From: Aureitalea marina
Lineage (GTDB): Bacteria; Bacteroidota; Bacteroidia; Flavobacteriales; Flavobacteriaceae
Direction of reading: 5' to 3'
DNA length: 64,000 nt
Assembly (NCBI RefSeq): GCF_002943755.1
Contig: NZ_MQUB01000001.1
Coordinates: forward strand, 1,786,501 to 1,850,500
Positions within the stretch are counted from its first letter, which is position 1; the number at the start of each line of letters is the position of its first letter. Positions 18,316 through 29,990 of this stretch are shown piece after piece. Both the position numbers and the translations under genes were made by a program. A model generated the notes under the pieces. The model was not told where the DNA came from. It saw nothing but the letters and a program-made list of their open reading frames with translations, and did not search any database.

Positions 18316-18993
18316 ATGAATTTAGAAAAACAATTGCAGGAAATAGAAGCCATGGGCGATGATCACGTCAGTTCATCGGCAGACACACCCCTTAGAGCGG
18401 ATGCGTTTGACCTAAGTGATATTGAAAAGGTCGCCCTCATCAAAAAGGATGTCGAACGTATTTTACATACCTTGGGGATGGACCTTACAGACGACAGTCT
18501 GAGAGGAACTCCCCATCGGGTTGCAAAAATGTTCGTGCAAGAAATATTCAGTGGACTCCACCCGGATAACAAGCCCAATGCTGCCACATTTGAGAACAAA
18601 TACAAGTACGGAGAGATGCTGGTCGAGAAGAACATCACCCTCTACTCTACTTGTGAACACCATTTACTACCTATTGTCGGTAAGGCTCACATCGCCTATA
18701 TCTCCAGTGGCTCAGTTATCGGATTATCCAAAATGAATCGGATTGTGGATTACTATGCCAAACGGCCTCAAGTTCAAGAACGATTGACGATGCAAATTGT
18801 ACAGGAACTTCAACAAGCTTTGGGGACAGAAGATGTGGCTTGCGTGATCGACGCTAAACACCTCTGTGTAAATTCACGGGGAATACGCGATATCGACAGC
18901 AGTACAGTAACGTCAGAATTTGGAGGTGTCTTTAAAAACACTGATGTAAAAAGAGAATTTCTGGACTATATCAAACTGGAAACTGAATACTAA
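18316..18993 (+). CDS. folE: GTP cyclohydrolase I
   Basis: FolE converts GTP to 7,8-dihydroneopterin triphosphate, the first step to folate and pterins. The ATG at 18316 (MNLEKQLQEIE) is preferred over a TTG at 18298, which lies too close to the promoter. The 225-residue protein has the zinc/active-site motif CEHHLLP (C113, H115, H116), later SKMNRIVDYYAKRPQVQERLT, and a second zinc cysteine in HLCVNSRG. It ends with TSEFGGVF..REFL. It is followed by cysS. Confidence 0.97.
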   Translation: MNLEKQLQEIEAMGDDHVSSSADTPLRADAFDLSDIEKVALIKKDVERILHTLGMDLTDDSLRGTPHRVAKMFVQEIFSGLHPDNKPNAATFENKYKYGEMLVEKNITLYSTCEHHLLPIVGKAHIAYISSGSVIGLSKMNRIVDYYAKRPQVQERLTMQIVQELQQALGTEDVACVIDAKHLCVNSRGIRDIDSSTVTSEFGGVFKNTDVKREFLDYIKLETEY

Positions 18994-19038
18994 GGCACTT
19001 CTAGCCTCACAACCTGACCAATCACCCACAAGAGTTCC

Positions 19039-20523
19039 ATGAAATTATTCGAAACTCAGGATCTTTCCATTTATAACTCCTTATCCAAAAACAAGGAGAA
19101 ATTTATTCCAATACACGAAGGCGCCGTTGGTATGTATGTTTGCGGACCAACCGTCTACAGCAACGTGCATTTGGGGAATTGCCGAACTTTCCTATCGTTT
19201 GATCTGGTTTTCAGGTATTTGCAACACCTGGGCTTTAAGGTGAGATACGTGCGGAACATAACCGATGCAGGTCACTTGGAGAATGATGGTGAAAGCGGTG
19301 ATGATCCTATCTTAAAGAAGGCCCGCATAGAACAGTTGGAACCCATGGAGGTTGTCCAGAAATATTCGGTCGATTTCCATGAGGTCATGGCACTCTTCAA
19401 TGCGAAGGCACCCAGTATAGAACCCACCGCAACCGGGCACATCATAGAACAGATTCAGATCATTGAACAGATCATTGAAGCAGGATATGCCTACGAAACT
19501 AATGGTTCGGTCTATTTCGATGTACAACGCTTTAACGAAGATCATCAATACGGAAAGCTGAGTGGGCGTCAGTTGGAAGACATGATTGCCAATACCAGAG
19601 AGTTGGCGGCCCAGAGTGATAAGAAAAACCCCCAGGATTTTGCCTTGTGGAAGAAGGCAGAACCTCAGCACATCATGAGATGGCCGTCGCCATGGAGCGA
19701 TGGATTTCCTGGCTGGCATTTAGAATGTACAGCCATGAGCACGAAATACCTGGGAAATAATTTTGACATTCACGGAGGTGGAATGGATCTGAAATTCCCT
19801 CACCACGAATGTGAGATCGCCCAGGCAGAAGCTTGTAATGGAGAGTCTCCGGTTAATGTATGGATGCACGCCAATATGCTTACCCTCAATGGTAAGAAAA
19901 TGGCCAAGTCTACCGGAAACAATATACTTCCCAGAGAATTGTTTACCGGAGAGAACCAACATTTGAGCAAGGCCTTCTCTCCGACGGTGGCCAAGTTCTT
20001 TATGTACCAGGCCCACTATCGCAGTATTCTGGATTTCTCCAACGATGCCTTGCTGGCCTCGGAAAAAGGCTTCAACAGGCTCATGGATTCCAACAGGGCG
20101 CTATCAGAATTGAATACCTCGGATCAGAGTTCCTTGGATATATCCGCTTGGCGCCAGTCTTGTTACGATGCGATGAATGACGACTTCAACAGTCCCATCC
20201 TAATCGCTCAATTGTTTGAAGGAGCCCGTATGGTCAATTCTTTGAAAGAGGGAAGTGAGACCATTACCAAGGAGGACCTCGGCTTACTGTCCAAAACCTT
20301 CCACGACTTCCTGTTTGATGTACTAGGAATGGTCGATGTTTCTGCGGACAACAGCGGAAGTGGAGACAAACTGGCCGGAACCATCGAGCTACTGATCCAA
20401 TTGCGCAATGAGGCCCGGGCTAACAAAGACTTTGCTACCTCCGACGCAATCCGGGACCAACTGCTAGAGATGGGAATTCAACTTAAGGACGGCAAAGAGG
20501 GCACTACCTACTCGCTGAACTAG
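19039..20523 (+). CDS. cysS: Cysteinyl-tRNA synthetase
   Basis: CysS attaches cysteine to tRNA-Cys. The 494-residue length is normal. Class I motifs are clear: [15 protein letters not shown] carries the HIGH-type sequence HLGN and a zinc cysteine, [10 protein letters not shown] and HHECEIAQ supply the other zinc ligands, and KMAKST is the KMSKS loop. The C-terminal DALR-like helical part ends [13 protein letters not shown]. yidD follows 23 bases later, suggesting an operon. Confidence 0.97.
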   Translation: MKLFETQDLSIYNSLSKNKEKFIPIHEGAVGMYVCGPTVYSNVHLGNCRTFLSFDLVFRYLQHLGFKVRYVRNITDAGHLENDGESGDDPILKKARIEQLEPMEVVQKYSVDFHEVMALFNAKAPSIEPTATGHIIEQIQIIEQIIEAGYAYETNGSVYFDVQRFNEDHQYGKLSGRQLEDMIANTRELAAQSDKKNPQDFALWKKAEPQHIMRWPSPWSDGFPGWHLECTAMSTKYLGNNFDIHGGGMDLKFPHHECEIAQAEACNGESPVNVWMHANMLTLNGKKMAKSTGNNILPRELFTGENQHLSKAFSPTVAKFFMYQAHYRSILDFSNDALLASEKGFNRLMDSNRALSELNTSDQSSLDISAWRQSCYDAMNDDFNSPILIAQLFEGARMVNSLKEGSETITKEDLGLLSKTFHDFLFDVLGMVDVSADNSGSGDKLAGTIELLIQLRNEARANKDFATSDAIRDQLLEMGIQLKDGKEGTTYSLN

Positions 20524-20546
20524 ATTAGCCAAGGTGTCCTTACAGG

Positions 20547-20792
20547 GTGAATAAATGGCTCACATATCCACTGGTATTGTTGATCAGGTTGTATCAGACC
20601 CTGATCTCTCCCTTGTTTCCATCTACCTGTCGCTATCAGCCTACCTGTTCCCATTACACAATAGAGGCGCTTCAGAAGCATGGATTGTTCAAAGGGTCCT
20701 GGTTGGCCGCAAAACGAATTGGGAGTTGTCATCCTTGGGGAGGTTCAGGCTACGATCCTGTTCCGGATAAAGACCCTCAATCTAACGATTGA
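20547..20792 (+). CDS. yidD: Membrane protein insertion efficiency factor YidD
   Basis: This 81-residue inner-membrane-associated protein assists YidC-dependent insertion. The family core is intact: [17 protein letters not shown]-x-P-T-C-S-x-Y, [18 protein letters not shown] and the C-H-P-W-G-G-S-G-x-D-P-V-P end. The start codon is GTG. No ATG precedes the conserved region in frame. It lies between cysS and lgt on the same strand. Confidence 0.95.
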   Translation: MNKWLTYPLVLLIRLYQTLISPLFPSTCRYQPTCSHYTIEALQKHGLFKGSWLAAKRIGSCHPWGGSGYDPVPDKDPQSND

Positions 20793-20879
20793 TCCTGTTT
20801 GAATCCCAAAAAGTATCATAAACACGCGACCCATTCCCACTCGCTTTTCTATCTTTAGCCGTCTAAACACTCTCCATAT

Positions 20880-21713
20880 ATGATGAACCACTTTCTTTCC
20901 ATGCGATGGGATCCTTCCGAAGGTCTTGACCTGGGATTTTTCGAGATCAAGTATTACAGCCTGATGTATGTGATCGCATTCATTTGCGGGTGGTACATCA
21001 TGAAGAAGATATTCACCAAGGAGAGAGAATCCCTGGATAAGCTGGATTCTCTTTTCATTTATATGGTGCTTTCCATCCTGGTCGGAGCTCGTTTGGGGCA
21101 TGTTATCTTTTATCAACCGGAACTATTCGTGGAGGACCCTATCTCTGTATTTCTCCCTATCCGGACAGTACCGGAATTTGAGTATACTGGATTCAGGGGA
21201 TTGGCTAGCCATGGTGCGGCTATAGGAGTTATCATCGCCATGTATCTATACAGTAAAAAGGTGGTGAAAAAGCCTGTTCTCTGGATGCTGGATCGCATCG
21301 TGATCCCTATAGCCCTTGGAGCAATATTTGTTCGTTTTGGGAATTTTATCAATTCGGAGATCATTGGGAAGGCAACGGGAACAGATTTTGGTGTGATCTT
21401 CGTCCAATTGGGAGAGGATTTCCCCCGTCATCCTGCTCAGCTCTATGAAATGACGGGATATCTCTTTGTATTCATACTGTTGTGGCAGCTGTATTTTAAA
21501 AAGGAAAAAGGTCAATACCTGGGATACACCTTCGGACTATTCCTAACCCTGCTTTGGCTAGTGCGTTTTTTGGTGGAATTCGTCAAAGAAGCTCAAGTAG
21601 ACGACCGGGCAGATTGGCTGCTGAACACGGGACAGTTATTAAGCATCCCATTCATCGTATTGGGTATTTATTTTATGGTGAGGTCCAAAAATCACCCCTA
21701 TCAAAAAGCATAA
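20880..21713 (+). CDS. lgt: Prolipoprotein diacylglyceryl transferase
   Basis: Lgt transfers diacylglycerol from phosphatidylglycerol to the lipobox cysteine of prolipoproteins, the first maturation step for the many lipoproteins seen in this window. The 277-residue protein has about seven membrane helices. It carries the motifs YSLMYVIAF, GARLGHVIFY, GLASHGAAIG, the signature RFGNFINSEIIG with its key Arg, and RHPAQLYE. Two consecutive ATG codons start it. TATCTTTA at 20850-20857 is a plausible -7 element. The DUF192 lipoprotein gene follows after 9 bases. Confidence 0.97.
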   Translation: MMNHFLSMRWDPSEGLDLGFFEIKYYSLMYVIAFICGWYIMKKIFTKERESLDKLDSLFIYMVLSILVGARLGHVIFYQPELFVEDPISVFLPIRTVPEFEYTGFRGLASHGAAIGVIIAMYLYSKKVVKKPVLWMLDRIVIPIALGAIFVRFGNFINSEIIGKATGTDFGVIFVQLGEDFPRHPAQLYEMTGYLFVFILLWQLYFKKEKGQYLGYTFGLFLTLLWLVRFLVEFVKEAQVDDRADWLLNTGQLLSIPFIVLGIYFMVRSKNHPYQKA

Positions 21714-21722
21714 TTCAATTCC

Positions 21723-22211
21723 ATGAAGAAATACTGGATTCTTGCTGCATCCATAAGCATTATGGGTTCATTTCAAGCATGTAAGGACAATTCTAACAAG
21801 CAAAACCTCACACAGGAGGTCTTCTTTACCAAAGAAGGAGAACTCTCTCTGATACGTGCTGCAAACGATTCTGTTGTAGTAAAACTGGATATCGAGATCG
21901 CAGATAATGATTACGAGACCCAAACCGGGCTGATGTATAGGAAATCTATGCAGGATAACCGAGGAATGCTATTTATCTTCCCTAATGAACAAGTCCGGGC
22001 CTTCTACATGAAGAATACTGAATTTGCCCTGGACATCATCTTCCTGGATACCGAGCAGAAGATCGTCAGTATTCAGCAGAACGCTAAACCACTTGACCCC
22101 ACATCCTTGCCTTCTGATGGCCCCGCCAAGTACGTATTGGAGGTCAATGCCGGCCTGATCGAGCAATGGGGTATAGGTCCTGGAGACCGGATGGAATTTC
22201 AAAAGAACTAA
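21723..22211 (+). CDS. DUF192 lipoprotein
   Basis: This 162-residue exported protein has a signal peptide ending SFQAC (C20), followed by a DUF192 domain (about residues 45-160). The domain is recognised from TQTGLMYRKSM, GMLFIFPN, VRAFYMKNTEFALDIIFLD and the end KYVLEVNAGLIEQWGIGPGD. The domain's biochemical role is not established. It lies 9 bases after lgt and ends at a strong terminator. Confidence 0.9.
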   Translation: MKKYWILAASISIMGSFQACKDNSNKQNLTQEVFFTKEGELSLIRAANDSVVVKLDIEIADNDYETQTGLMYRKSMQDNRGMLFIFPNEQVRAFYMKNTEFALDIIFLDTEQKIVSIQQNAKPLDPTSLPSDGPAKYVLEVNAGLIEQWGIGPGDRMEFQKN

Positions 22212-22212
22212 T

Positions 22213-22246
22213 AAAAAAAACCGCTTCTTATCGAAGCGGTTTTTTT
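22213..22246. terminator. Bidirectional terminator between DUF192 gene and secDF
   Basis: The hairpin AAAAACCGCTTC / GAAGCGGTTTTT has a 5-base loop and is flanked by an A run and a T run. It can stop transcripts from both the lgt unit and the convergent secDF gene. Confidence 0.9.
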
Positions 22247-22263
22247 AATGTTTATCGAATGGA

Positions 22264-25200
22264 TTAAGCGGCCTTGTCGCTTTCTTCCTCTTCTTTCTTA
22301 TCACTTAAATCGATTCCTCGTTTCTTCACGGTATCGAAGAATACTGGAGTTGCAATGAATACAGACGAATAGGTTCCTACCAATACCCCGACGATCAATG
22401 CGAAGATCAATCCTCGGATAGACTCAGCCCCCAGCAGGAAGATCGTCAACAGTACGATCAAGGTGGTCATGGAAGTATTCAAGGTACGGCTCAAGGTACT
22501 GTTCAGGGCCGAGTTGATAATACGGTTCATCTTCCAACTACCGTGCTCGTTAAAGAATTCACGGATACGGTCAAATACAACCACCGTATCGTTCAGGGAG
22601 TAACCGATCACCGTCAGGATGGCTGCGATGAAGGATTGGTCGATCTCCATATTGAACGGCATGATCTTATAGGTCAGGGAGAAGATCCCTAACACGATCA
22701 ATACATCGTGGAATACAGCGGCAACTGCACCCAAACTAAACTGCCAGCGACGGAATCGCAGCAGGATATAAAGGAAGACAACCACCAGGGATCCAAGGAC
22801 CGCCCAGAAAGAGGCTTTCTTTATATCGTCGGCAATAGTCGGACTCACCTTGTAGTACTCCATACGTCCGGCAATCTTATTCTCATCGTCTACCTGGAAC
22901 TCGGTAAAGGTCATTCCTTCCGGAAGGTTTGGCTTCAAACCTTCGTATAGCATCTGCTCGATCTCCGTATCCACCTCAGAAGCAGTTTCATCAACCCTGT
23001 ACTTGGTAGTTATCTTCAGCTGGTTGTTGGCACCATAGGTCTTAGCCTCGGCACTTCCGAATACGGCTACCAGATCATTTTGGATCTGTGTGGAGTTTAC
23101 GTCCTTATCAAATCGAACCGTGTAGCTTCGTCCTCCAACAAAGTCGATACCTTGGTTCAGGCCATTGGTGAAAAGAGAACCTAAACTGATGGCCAATAGT
23201 ACACCGGAAACAACATAGGCAACCTTTCTTTTCTTCAGGAAGTCGATGCTCATGTTCTTGAACCAGTTCTTAGTCATCGGAGTAGAACATGGAAGTGGCT
23301 TCCCATTGCGGGTATAACTATCAATGAATAATCTGGTTATGAAGATGGCGGTGAACAGGGAGGTACCAATACCAATTAATAAGGTAGTGGCAAAACCTTT
23401 GATCGGTCCGGTTCCGAAGACTAACAAGATCAAACCAGTTAGTGCTGTCGTGATGTTGGCATCCAGGATGGAAGACAGTGCGTTGTTGAAACCGTCCTTG
23501 ATCGCATCTTTCTGTGCCTTTCCTTTGGCGAGTTCTTCTCGAATCCGCTCAAAGATCAGTACGTTCGCATCCACAGAAATACCAATGGTCAATACGATAC
23601 CTGCAATACCAGGCAGGGTCAATACCGCGCCCAATCCTGCTAGGATACCAAAAATGAAAACGATGTTCACAACCAAGGCGACATCGGCAAAGGCTCCAGC
23701 TTTACCGTAATAAAATATCATCCAGATCAATACAAGGGCAAGGGCAATGATAAAGGACATGATACCGCTATCTATGGCTTCCTGACCAAGTGTTGCACCT
23801 ACAACCTCCGCCTCGATAATGTCAGCAGATGCTGGCAATTTACCCGCGCGGAGTACGTTGGCTAAATCCTGACCTTCTGTAATGGTGAACTCTCCGGTTA
23901 TCTGACTTCTTCCTCCGGAGATCGGACCGGAAGTAACTCCAGGTGCAGAGTAGACGATATCGTCCAGTACGATCGCAATCTGCGTCTGATTGGTGTAGGC
24001 ATATCCAGTCATCTCTTCCCAGATCTTCGCACCACGACCGTTCATTTGCATATCTACAGCAACATTACCCAATTGATCGTAAGTCTGCTGGGCGTCGGTT
24101 ACAACACCTCCACTGAGGGGCGGCTCGTCTTCCCGATTACTCTTAATGGCATAAAGACCAGTAATTTCTTCTTCAAGCTGATCGTTGTATTGTGGAATCT
24201 CCCACAAGAATTTGGCAAAACGCGCATCACCTGTAAGTAAAGCTCGGACCTGCGGCATTCTCAAATAGCTGTTGATCACTGCCGTATCGCGTAGAGAGAA
24301 ACGGGCAATTACAGGAGATCCCTGTACTCCCGGAAATACGATTCGACCAATGATCGGATTGGCCTCGGCAGGATCTTCATCCTCAGAACCAACTTCTTCA
24401 CCTCCTAACAGATCGTCAATGTCTGCAGACGTGCTATCGGTACTGGTAGAATCAGCCTCTTGCTCTGACTGAGGAGCCAACAAACTCTTCACTGTGGCAT
24501 CGGCCTGGAAAATGAAATTCTGGAATTCCTCAGCCTTGTACACTTCCCAGAATTCCAATTGAGCTGTACTCTGAAGAAGTTTCTTCACACGCTCGACGTC
24601 CTTGGCCCCTGGAAGTTCGACCAGGATACGGGCAGAATTCCCTAATCGTTGGATGTTAGGTTGAGTCACACCGAATTTATCGATACGCTTGCGCAGTACT
24701 TCGAAAGCAGAGGTGATGGACTCGTCGATCTTTCTGGAGATCACACTCTTCACCTGCTCGTTGCTCATAGAAGCATCAATATCGTCTTCCAGATTCTTGT
24801 TGAAGAAGATATCCGGAGAAGCTAATTTGTTTTCTCCTGGGATGGCCTCAAAGGCTTGGTAGAAGGACTCCAGGTAAGTATCCTGGCTATTCTTTTGTAA
24901 TTCGACCGCATTGGTCAAGGCCTGGTTAAATGCCGGGTCTTTGGAGTTGTTGGCCAGCCCGCGAAGGATATCCTGTACGGAAACCTGAAGGATCACATTG
25001 ATCCCTCCCTTTAGGTCAAGCCCTTTGTTTAACTCTTTATCCTTGGCCGTTTTATAGTCGATACCCAAAAACTGAGACTGGGTAGAGACGGAATCCAGGT
25101 ATTGAATCTCGGCAGCACTGCGTTCGGCTGGCTGATCCGCTCCGAATTTAGCGCTGGCATAGGCCTTGGCGTTATCTTCCACGCGATTTGCTATGAAGGT

Positions 25201-25272
25201 GAAGGAGAGTTGATAAAGACTTACCAGTCCAAACAACACGGCAAATACGGTGATTAGTCCTCTATTCTGCAT
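22264..25272 (-). CDS. secDF: Fused protein translocase subunit SecDF
   Basis: SecDF uses proton flow to help the SecYEG channel pull proteins across the inner membrane. The 1002-residue protein is a natural SecD-SecF fusion, as in many Bacteroidota. The SecD half has its first helix at residues 7-25, the periplasmic P1 domain with GLDLKGGINVILQV, and a helical block containing VDANVLIFERIREE. The SecF half begins near residue 670, has GIDFVGGRSYTVRF, and repeats the motif as NDTVVVFDRIRE. A Glu/Ser/Asp-rich linker (about 265-300) lies in the SecD periplasmic domain. It has its own promoter and terminators on both sides. Confidence 0.97.
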   Translation of the reverse strand: MQNRGLITVFAVLFGLVSLYQLSFTFIANRVEDNAKAYASAKFGADQPAERSAAEIQYLDSVSTQSQFLGIDYKTAKDKELNKGLDLKGGINVILQVSVQDILRGLANNSKDPAFNQALTNAVELQKNSQDTYLESFYQAFEAIPGENKLASPDIFFNKNLEDDIDASMSNEQVKSVISRKIDESITSAFEVLRKRIDKFGVTQPNIQRLGNSARILVELPGAKDVERVKKLLQSTAQLEFWEVYKAEEFQNFIFQADATVKSLLAPQSEQEADSTSTDSTSADIDDLLGGEEVGSEDEDPAEANPIIGRIVFPGVQGSPVIARFSLRDTAVINSYLRMPQVRALLTGDARFAKFLWEIPQYNDQLEEEITGLYAIKSNREDEPPLSGGVVTDAQQTYDQLGNVAVDMQMNGRGAKIWEEMTGYAYTNQTQIAIVLDDIVYSAPGVTSGPISGGRSQITGEFTITEGQDLANVLRAGKLPASADIIEAEVVGATLGQEAIDSGIMSFIIALALVLIWMIFYYGKAGAFADVALVVNIVFIFGILAGLGAVLTLPGIAGIVLTIGISVDANVLIFERIREELAKGKAQKDAIKDGFNNALSSILDANITTALTGLILLVFGTGPIKGFATTLLIGIGTSLFTAIFITRLFIDSYTRNGKPLPCSTPMTKNWFKNMSIDFLKKRKVAYVVSGVLLAISLGSLFTNGLNQGIDFVGGRSYTVRFDKDVNSTQIQNDLVAVFGSAEAKTYGANNQLKITTKYRVDETASEVDTEIEQMLYEGLKPNLPEGMTFTEFQVDDENKIAGRMEYYKVSPTIADDIKKASFWAVLGSLVVVFLYILLRFRRWQFSLGAVAAVFHDVLIVLGIFSLTYKIMPFNMEIDQSFIAAILTVIGYSLNDTVVVFDRIREFFNEHGSWKMNRIINSALNSTLSRTLNTSMTTLIVLLTIFLLGAESIRGLIFALIVGVLVGTYSSVFIATPVFFDTVKKRGIDLSDKKEEEESDKAA

Positions 25273-25304
25273 GCTTCGATTTTTTGAACATTTTTTGAAA
25301 CGTG

Positions 25305-25312
25305 CAAATATA
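25305..25312 (-). promoter_or_regulatory. Bacteroidetes-type promoter for secDF
   Basis: On the minus strand TATATTTG matches TAnnTTTG. TTGG lies 19 bases upstream (25332-25335), close to the expected -33 TTTG. The start codon is 33 bases downstream. Confidence 0.55.
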
Positions 25313-25359
25313 GTCGTTCAAATAGGAAATGCCAATTATTTCGGATCTAAATACGGCAC

Positions 25360-25390
25360 AAAAAAAGGCCACCACCGGTAGCCTTTTTTT
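25360..25390 (-). terminator. Terminator after mdh
   Basis: On the minus strand AAAAAAAGGCTACC pairs with GGTGGCCTTTTTTT with a small mismatch, ending in seven T. It lies 20 bases past the mdh stop. Confidence 0.85.
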
Positions 25391-25409
25391 AATTCTATAT
25401 GCTTAATAA

Positions 25410-26336
25410 CTAGACGTCTAGAAGTCCATTTACCGCAGAAACACCGGCTGCACTGGACTGCAGATGATCCTTTTCCTTCTGATCCAGTTCGATCTCTACG
25501 ATAGACTCGATTCCGTTTCTCCCGAGAATAACCGGTACCCCAAGGCAGATATCGTTCAAGCCGTATTCCCCTTCCAACAAGGCAGAACAAGGGAACATCT
25601 TGTGTTGATCACAGGCGATAGCTTGAACCAAAGCGGATACGGCAGCTCCGGGTGCATACCAGGCAGATGTACCTAAAAGTTTCGTCAGAGTAGCACCTCC
25701 AACTTTGGTATCTTCCAATACCTGCTGCAGTCGGTCTGCATCGATGAATTCAGAGACAGGAACGCTGTTTCTGGTGGCCAATCTGGTCAATGGCACCATT
25801 CCGGTGTCACTGTGACCACCAATAACCATTCCGTCAACATCGCTAATTGGTGCACCTAGTGCTTCTGCCAGTCGATACTTAAAGCGTGCGCTGTCCAGGG
25901 CACCGCCCATACCGATGATTCTGTGCTTAGGCAGATCGATGGATTTGTGCGCCAGATAGGTCATGGTGTCCATAGGGTTACTGACCACGATCAGGATAGT
26001 GTCTGGAGAGTGTTGAACCAAGCTACTGGCAACTGTCTTAACAATCCCGGCGTTGATTCCGATAAGCTCTTCCCGGGTCATTCCAGGTTTCCTCGGAATA
26101 CCCGAGGTTATCACACAAATATCACTTCCTGCTGTCTTGGAGTAATCATTGGTCGTACCGGTAATTTTGGTATCGAATCCGTTCAATGAAGCGGTTTGCA
26201 TCAGGTCCATGGCCTTTCCTTCGGCATAGCCTTCTTTGATATCGAGCAGGACTACCTCACTGGCAAAATCCTTGATGGCGATGTATTCTGCACAACTGGC
26301 TCCGACTGCTCCGGCACCGACTATGGTTACTTTCAT
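25410..26336 (-). CDS. mdh: Malate dehydrogenase
   Basis: Mdh oxidises malate to oxaloacetate with NAD in the TCA cycle. The 308-residue protein is of the LDH-like type. It has the NAD loop GAGAVGASCAEYIA, substrate arginines in GIPRKPGMTREE and in GMGGALDSARF, SNPMDTMTYLAHK, and the catalytic His in IGGHSDTGMVPL. It stands alone between a terminator and gyrB. gltA, the partner enzyme, is 29 kb away in this window. Confidence 0.96.
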   Translation of the reverse strand: MKVTIVGAGAVGASCAEYIAIKDFASEVVLLDIKEGYAEGKAMDLMQTASLNGFDTKITGTTNDYSKTAGSDICVITSGIPRKPGMTREELIGINAGIVKTVASSLVQHSPDTILIVVSNPMDTMTYLAHKSIDLPKHRIIGMGGALDSARFKYRLAEALGAPISDVDGMVIGGHSDTGMVPLTRLATRNSVPVSEFIDADRLQQVLEDTKVGGATLTKLLGTSAWYAPGAAVSALVQAIACDQHKMFPCSALLEGEYGLNDICLGVPVILGRNGIESIVEIELDQKEKDHLQSSAAGVSAVNGLLDV

Positions 26337-26458
26337 AATTCTTAAGGGTTTATCAGGTTTATGATTATCTCGAAATTGTGCGGCAAAATTACGAAATCAA
26401 TTGCTGAAAAGTCTTGTGAGGACTTTCTTTTTTAACTGATTTCCGTCAGGTTTAGGTC

Positions 26459-26484
26459 AAAAAAAAACACCCCATACGGGGTGC
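26459..26484 (-). terminator. Terminator after gyrB
   Basis: On the minus strand the stem CACCCC-GTAT-GGGGTG is followed by a run of about nine T. It lies 22 bases beyond the gyrB stop. Confidence 0.85.
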
Positions 26485-26505
26485 CTTTGTTATGTTTAAC
26501 ATCAA

Positions 26506-28449
<1,944 letters not shown>

Positions 28450-28487
28450 CTAAAAAGTCTGGTTTAAACCTAAATTTCAAATTCTTA

Positions 28488-28495
28488 CAAAGATA
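28488..28495 (-). promoter_or_regulatory. Bacteroidetes-type -7 element for gyrB
   Basis: On the minus strand TATCTTTG matches TAnnTTTG and lies 38 bases before the gyrB start. The -33 position reads ACTG, only a partial match. Confidence 0.5.
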
Positions 28496-28726
28496 ACGAA
28501 ATACCCAATGAAATCAGTACTTTTCAGCGTTTTTATACTCGGAGTTATTAACAAAAAATTGTGAAGAAATGACCCTCTTTTCCAGCAATTTATATCGATT
28601 TGTTTCTGCTCTCGTAAGCCTACTTATTTTGGAACGACCAACTCGCTGTAATTAATGGGGATTTTTGCAAAATTTTAAGGTTCCCTTCAGTCTTAAAAAT
28701 TAAATTTGAATCATAAACTAAACATC

Positions 28727-29266
28727 ATGAAAATCAAAACTACAATGACCATTCTGGTCCTGGCTTTATTGGCAGTTGCAACACCACTGTCTGCACAGGA
28801 TTTTAGTAACATGGACGCCAGTCCTATGGATGCCGCCAGCTTCCCTAGCAGCTACCGCGTAAGTGACAAACTGATCAAGATCGTATACAGCCGTCCACAA
28901 CTGAAAGGACGTGACCTTGCTAGCCTGGCACCTGCCGGAAAGGTATGGCGAACCGGAGCGAACGAAGCAGCAGAGCTTACCCTTTACGTGGATATGAAGG
29001 TTGGTGGAAAAACCGTTAAGGCCGGAACTTATTCTTTCTTTACTATTCCCGGTGAAAAAGAGTGGACTGCCATCATCAGCAAGGACGTTAACGTTTGGGG
29101 AGCCTATTCCTATAACGAAGCCAATGATGTAGCTCGCGTCAGTGTTCCTGTTTCGACAGGTGATTCACTGGAAGCTTTCAGCATCGCCTTCACAGAATCG
29201 GATAACGGAGTAGATATGAACTTGGGATGGGGAACTGTCCGAGTAAAGGTCCCTTTCACGAAATAA
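28727..29266 (+). CDS. DUF2911 secreted protein
   Basis: The ATG at 28727 (MKIKTTMTILVLALLAVATPLSAQ) opens a type I signal peptide. An in-frame TTG seven codons earlier is rejected. The 179-residue protein is a DUF2911 domain, recognised from VYSRPQLKGRD, GKVWRTGANEAAELTL, AGTYSFFTIPGEKEWT and the late YNEANDVARVSV. The domain's activity is unknown. The protein should be periplasmic. A clear terminator follows 27 bases after the stop. The 277-base space before it (28450-28726) holds the divergent promoters and nothing else I can name. Confidence 0.9.
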   Translation: MKIKTTMTILVLALLAVATPLSAQDFSNMDASPMDAASFPSSYRVSDKLIKIVYSRPQLKGRDLASLAPAGKVWRTGANEAAELTLYVDMKVGGKTVKAGTYSFFTIPGEKEWTAIISKDVNVWGAYSYNEANDVARVSVPVSTGDSLEAFSIAFTESDNGVDMNLGWGTVRVKVPFTK

Positions 29267-29293
29267 GACCTTCTCTTTTGAAATTACCTTAAG

Positions 29294-29324
29294 CCGTGAA
29301 CCCGCATTGGTTCACGGTTTTTTT
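29294..29324. terminator. Terminator between DUF2911 gene and queE
   Basis: A 9-bp stem (CCGTGAACC / GGTTCACGG) with a 6-base loop is followed by seven T. The end of the T run touches the stop codon of the convergent queE gene. Confidence 0.88.
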
Positions 29325-29952
29325 ATGGGATATTGAGGTATTTGTGAGTTTGAAGGGAAACGATCCACTTAGGATTGGCCATGGCGTAGTCTACGATCAT
29401 TGGCATAACCTTTTCTCGTTTGCTCCATTCCGGTTGCAAGAACAACTTGCAGGAAGGCCCGACCCGTTCGGCCTGCTCCTCCGCGAATCGAAGGTCATCA
29501 CGATTGTAAATAATAACCTTTAGCTCGTCAGCCTCTATGTAAACCTGCTCCAGTGGCAGTTTGTTCTTTTTTGGCGAGAGGCAGATCCAATCCCAGTTAC
29601 CGGTCAAGGTGTAAGCACCTGAGGTCTCTATATGAACCTGCATACCCTTTTCTTTGAACGCGGCCGTCAAGGGACCCATGTCCCACATCAGTGGTTCTCC
29701 ACCTGTAACCACAACCGTATTGGAATAGTGAGCGGCATCTTCGGCAATTTGATCAATGGCCGTGGGTGGATGTAGTTTTGCATTCCAGCTCTCCTTGACA
29801 TCACACCAATGACAACCCACGTCACAACCTCCTATGCGGACAAAATAGGCCGCCCGTCCTTTGTGATATCCCTCCCCTTGTATGGTGTAGAAAGCCTCCA
29901 TAAGGGGGAGCATCATTCCTTTACTGACCAGATTGGAAACGGCTTTATCCAT
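29323..29952 (-). CDS. queE: 7-carboxy-7-deazaguanine synthase
   Basis: QueE is a radical-SAM enzyme that contracts 6-carboxytetrahydropterin to the deazaguanine ring for queuosine. The 209-residue protein begins the conserved region with EAFYTIQGEGYHKG. Its cluster motif is GGCDVGCHWCD, with cysteines C43, C47 and C50 in C-x3-C-x2-C spacing. VTGGEPLMWD, the HIETSGAY strand and CLSPKKNK follow. queC and queD are not nearby, but folE, which supplies the pterin precursor pathway, is in this window. Confidence 0.93.
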   Translation of the reverse strand: MDKAVSNLVSKGMMLPLMEAFYTIQGEGYHKGRAAYFVRIGGCDVGCHWCDVKESWNAKLHPPTAIDQIAEDAAHYSNTVVVTGGEPLMWDMGPLTAAFKEKGMQVHIETSGAYTLTGNWDWICLSPKKNKLPLEQVYIEADELKVIIYNRDDLRFAEEQAERVGPSCKLFLQPEWSKREKVMPMIVDYAMANPKWIVSLQTHKYLNIP

Positions 29953-29990
29953 GAGCGCAAAGGTAAGGCTAATCTGGGTTTTCCAGGACC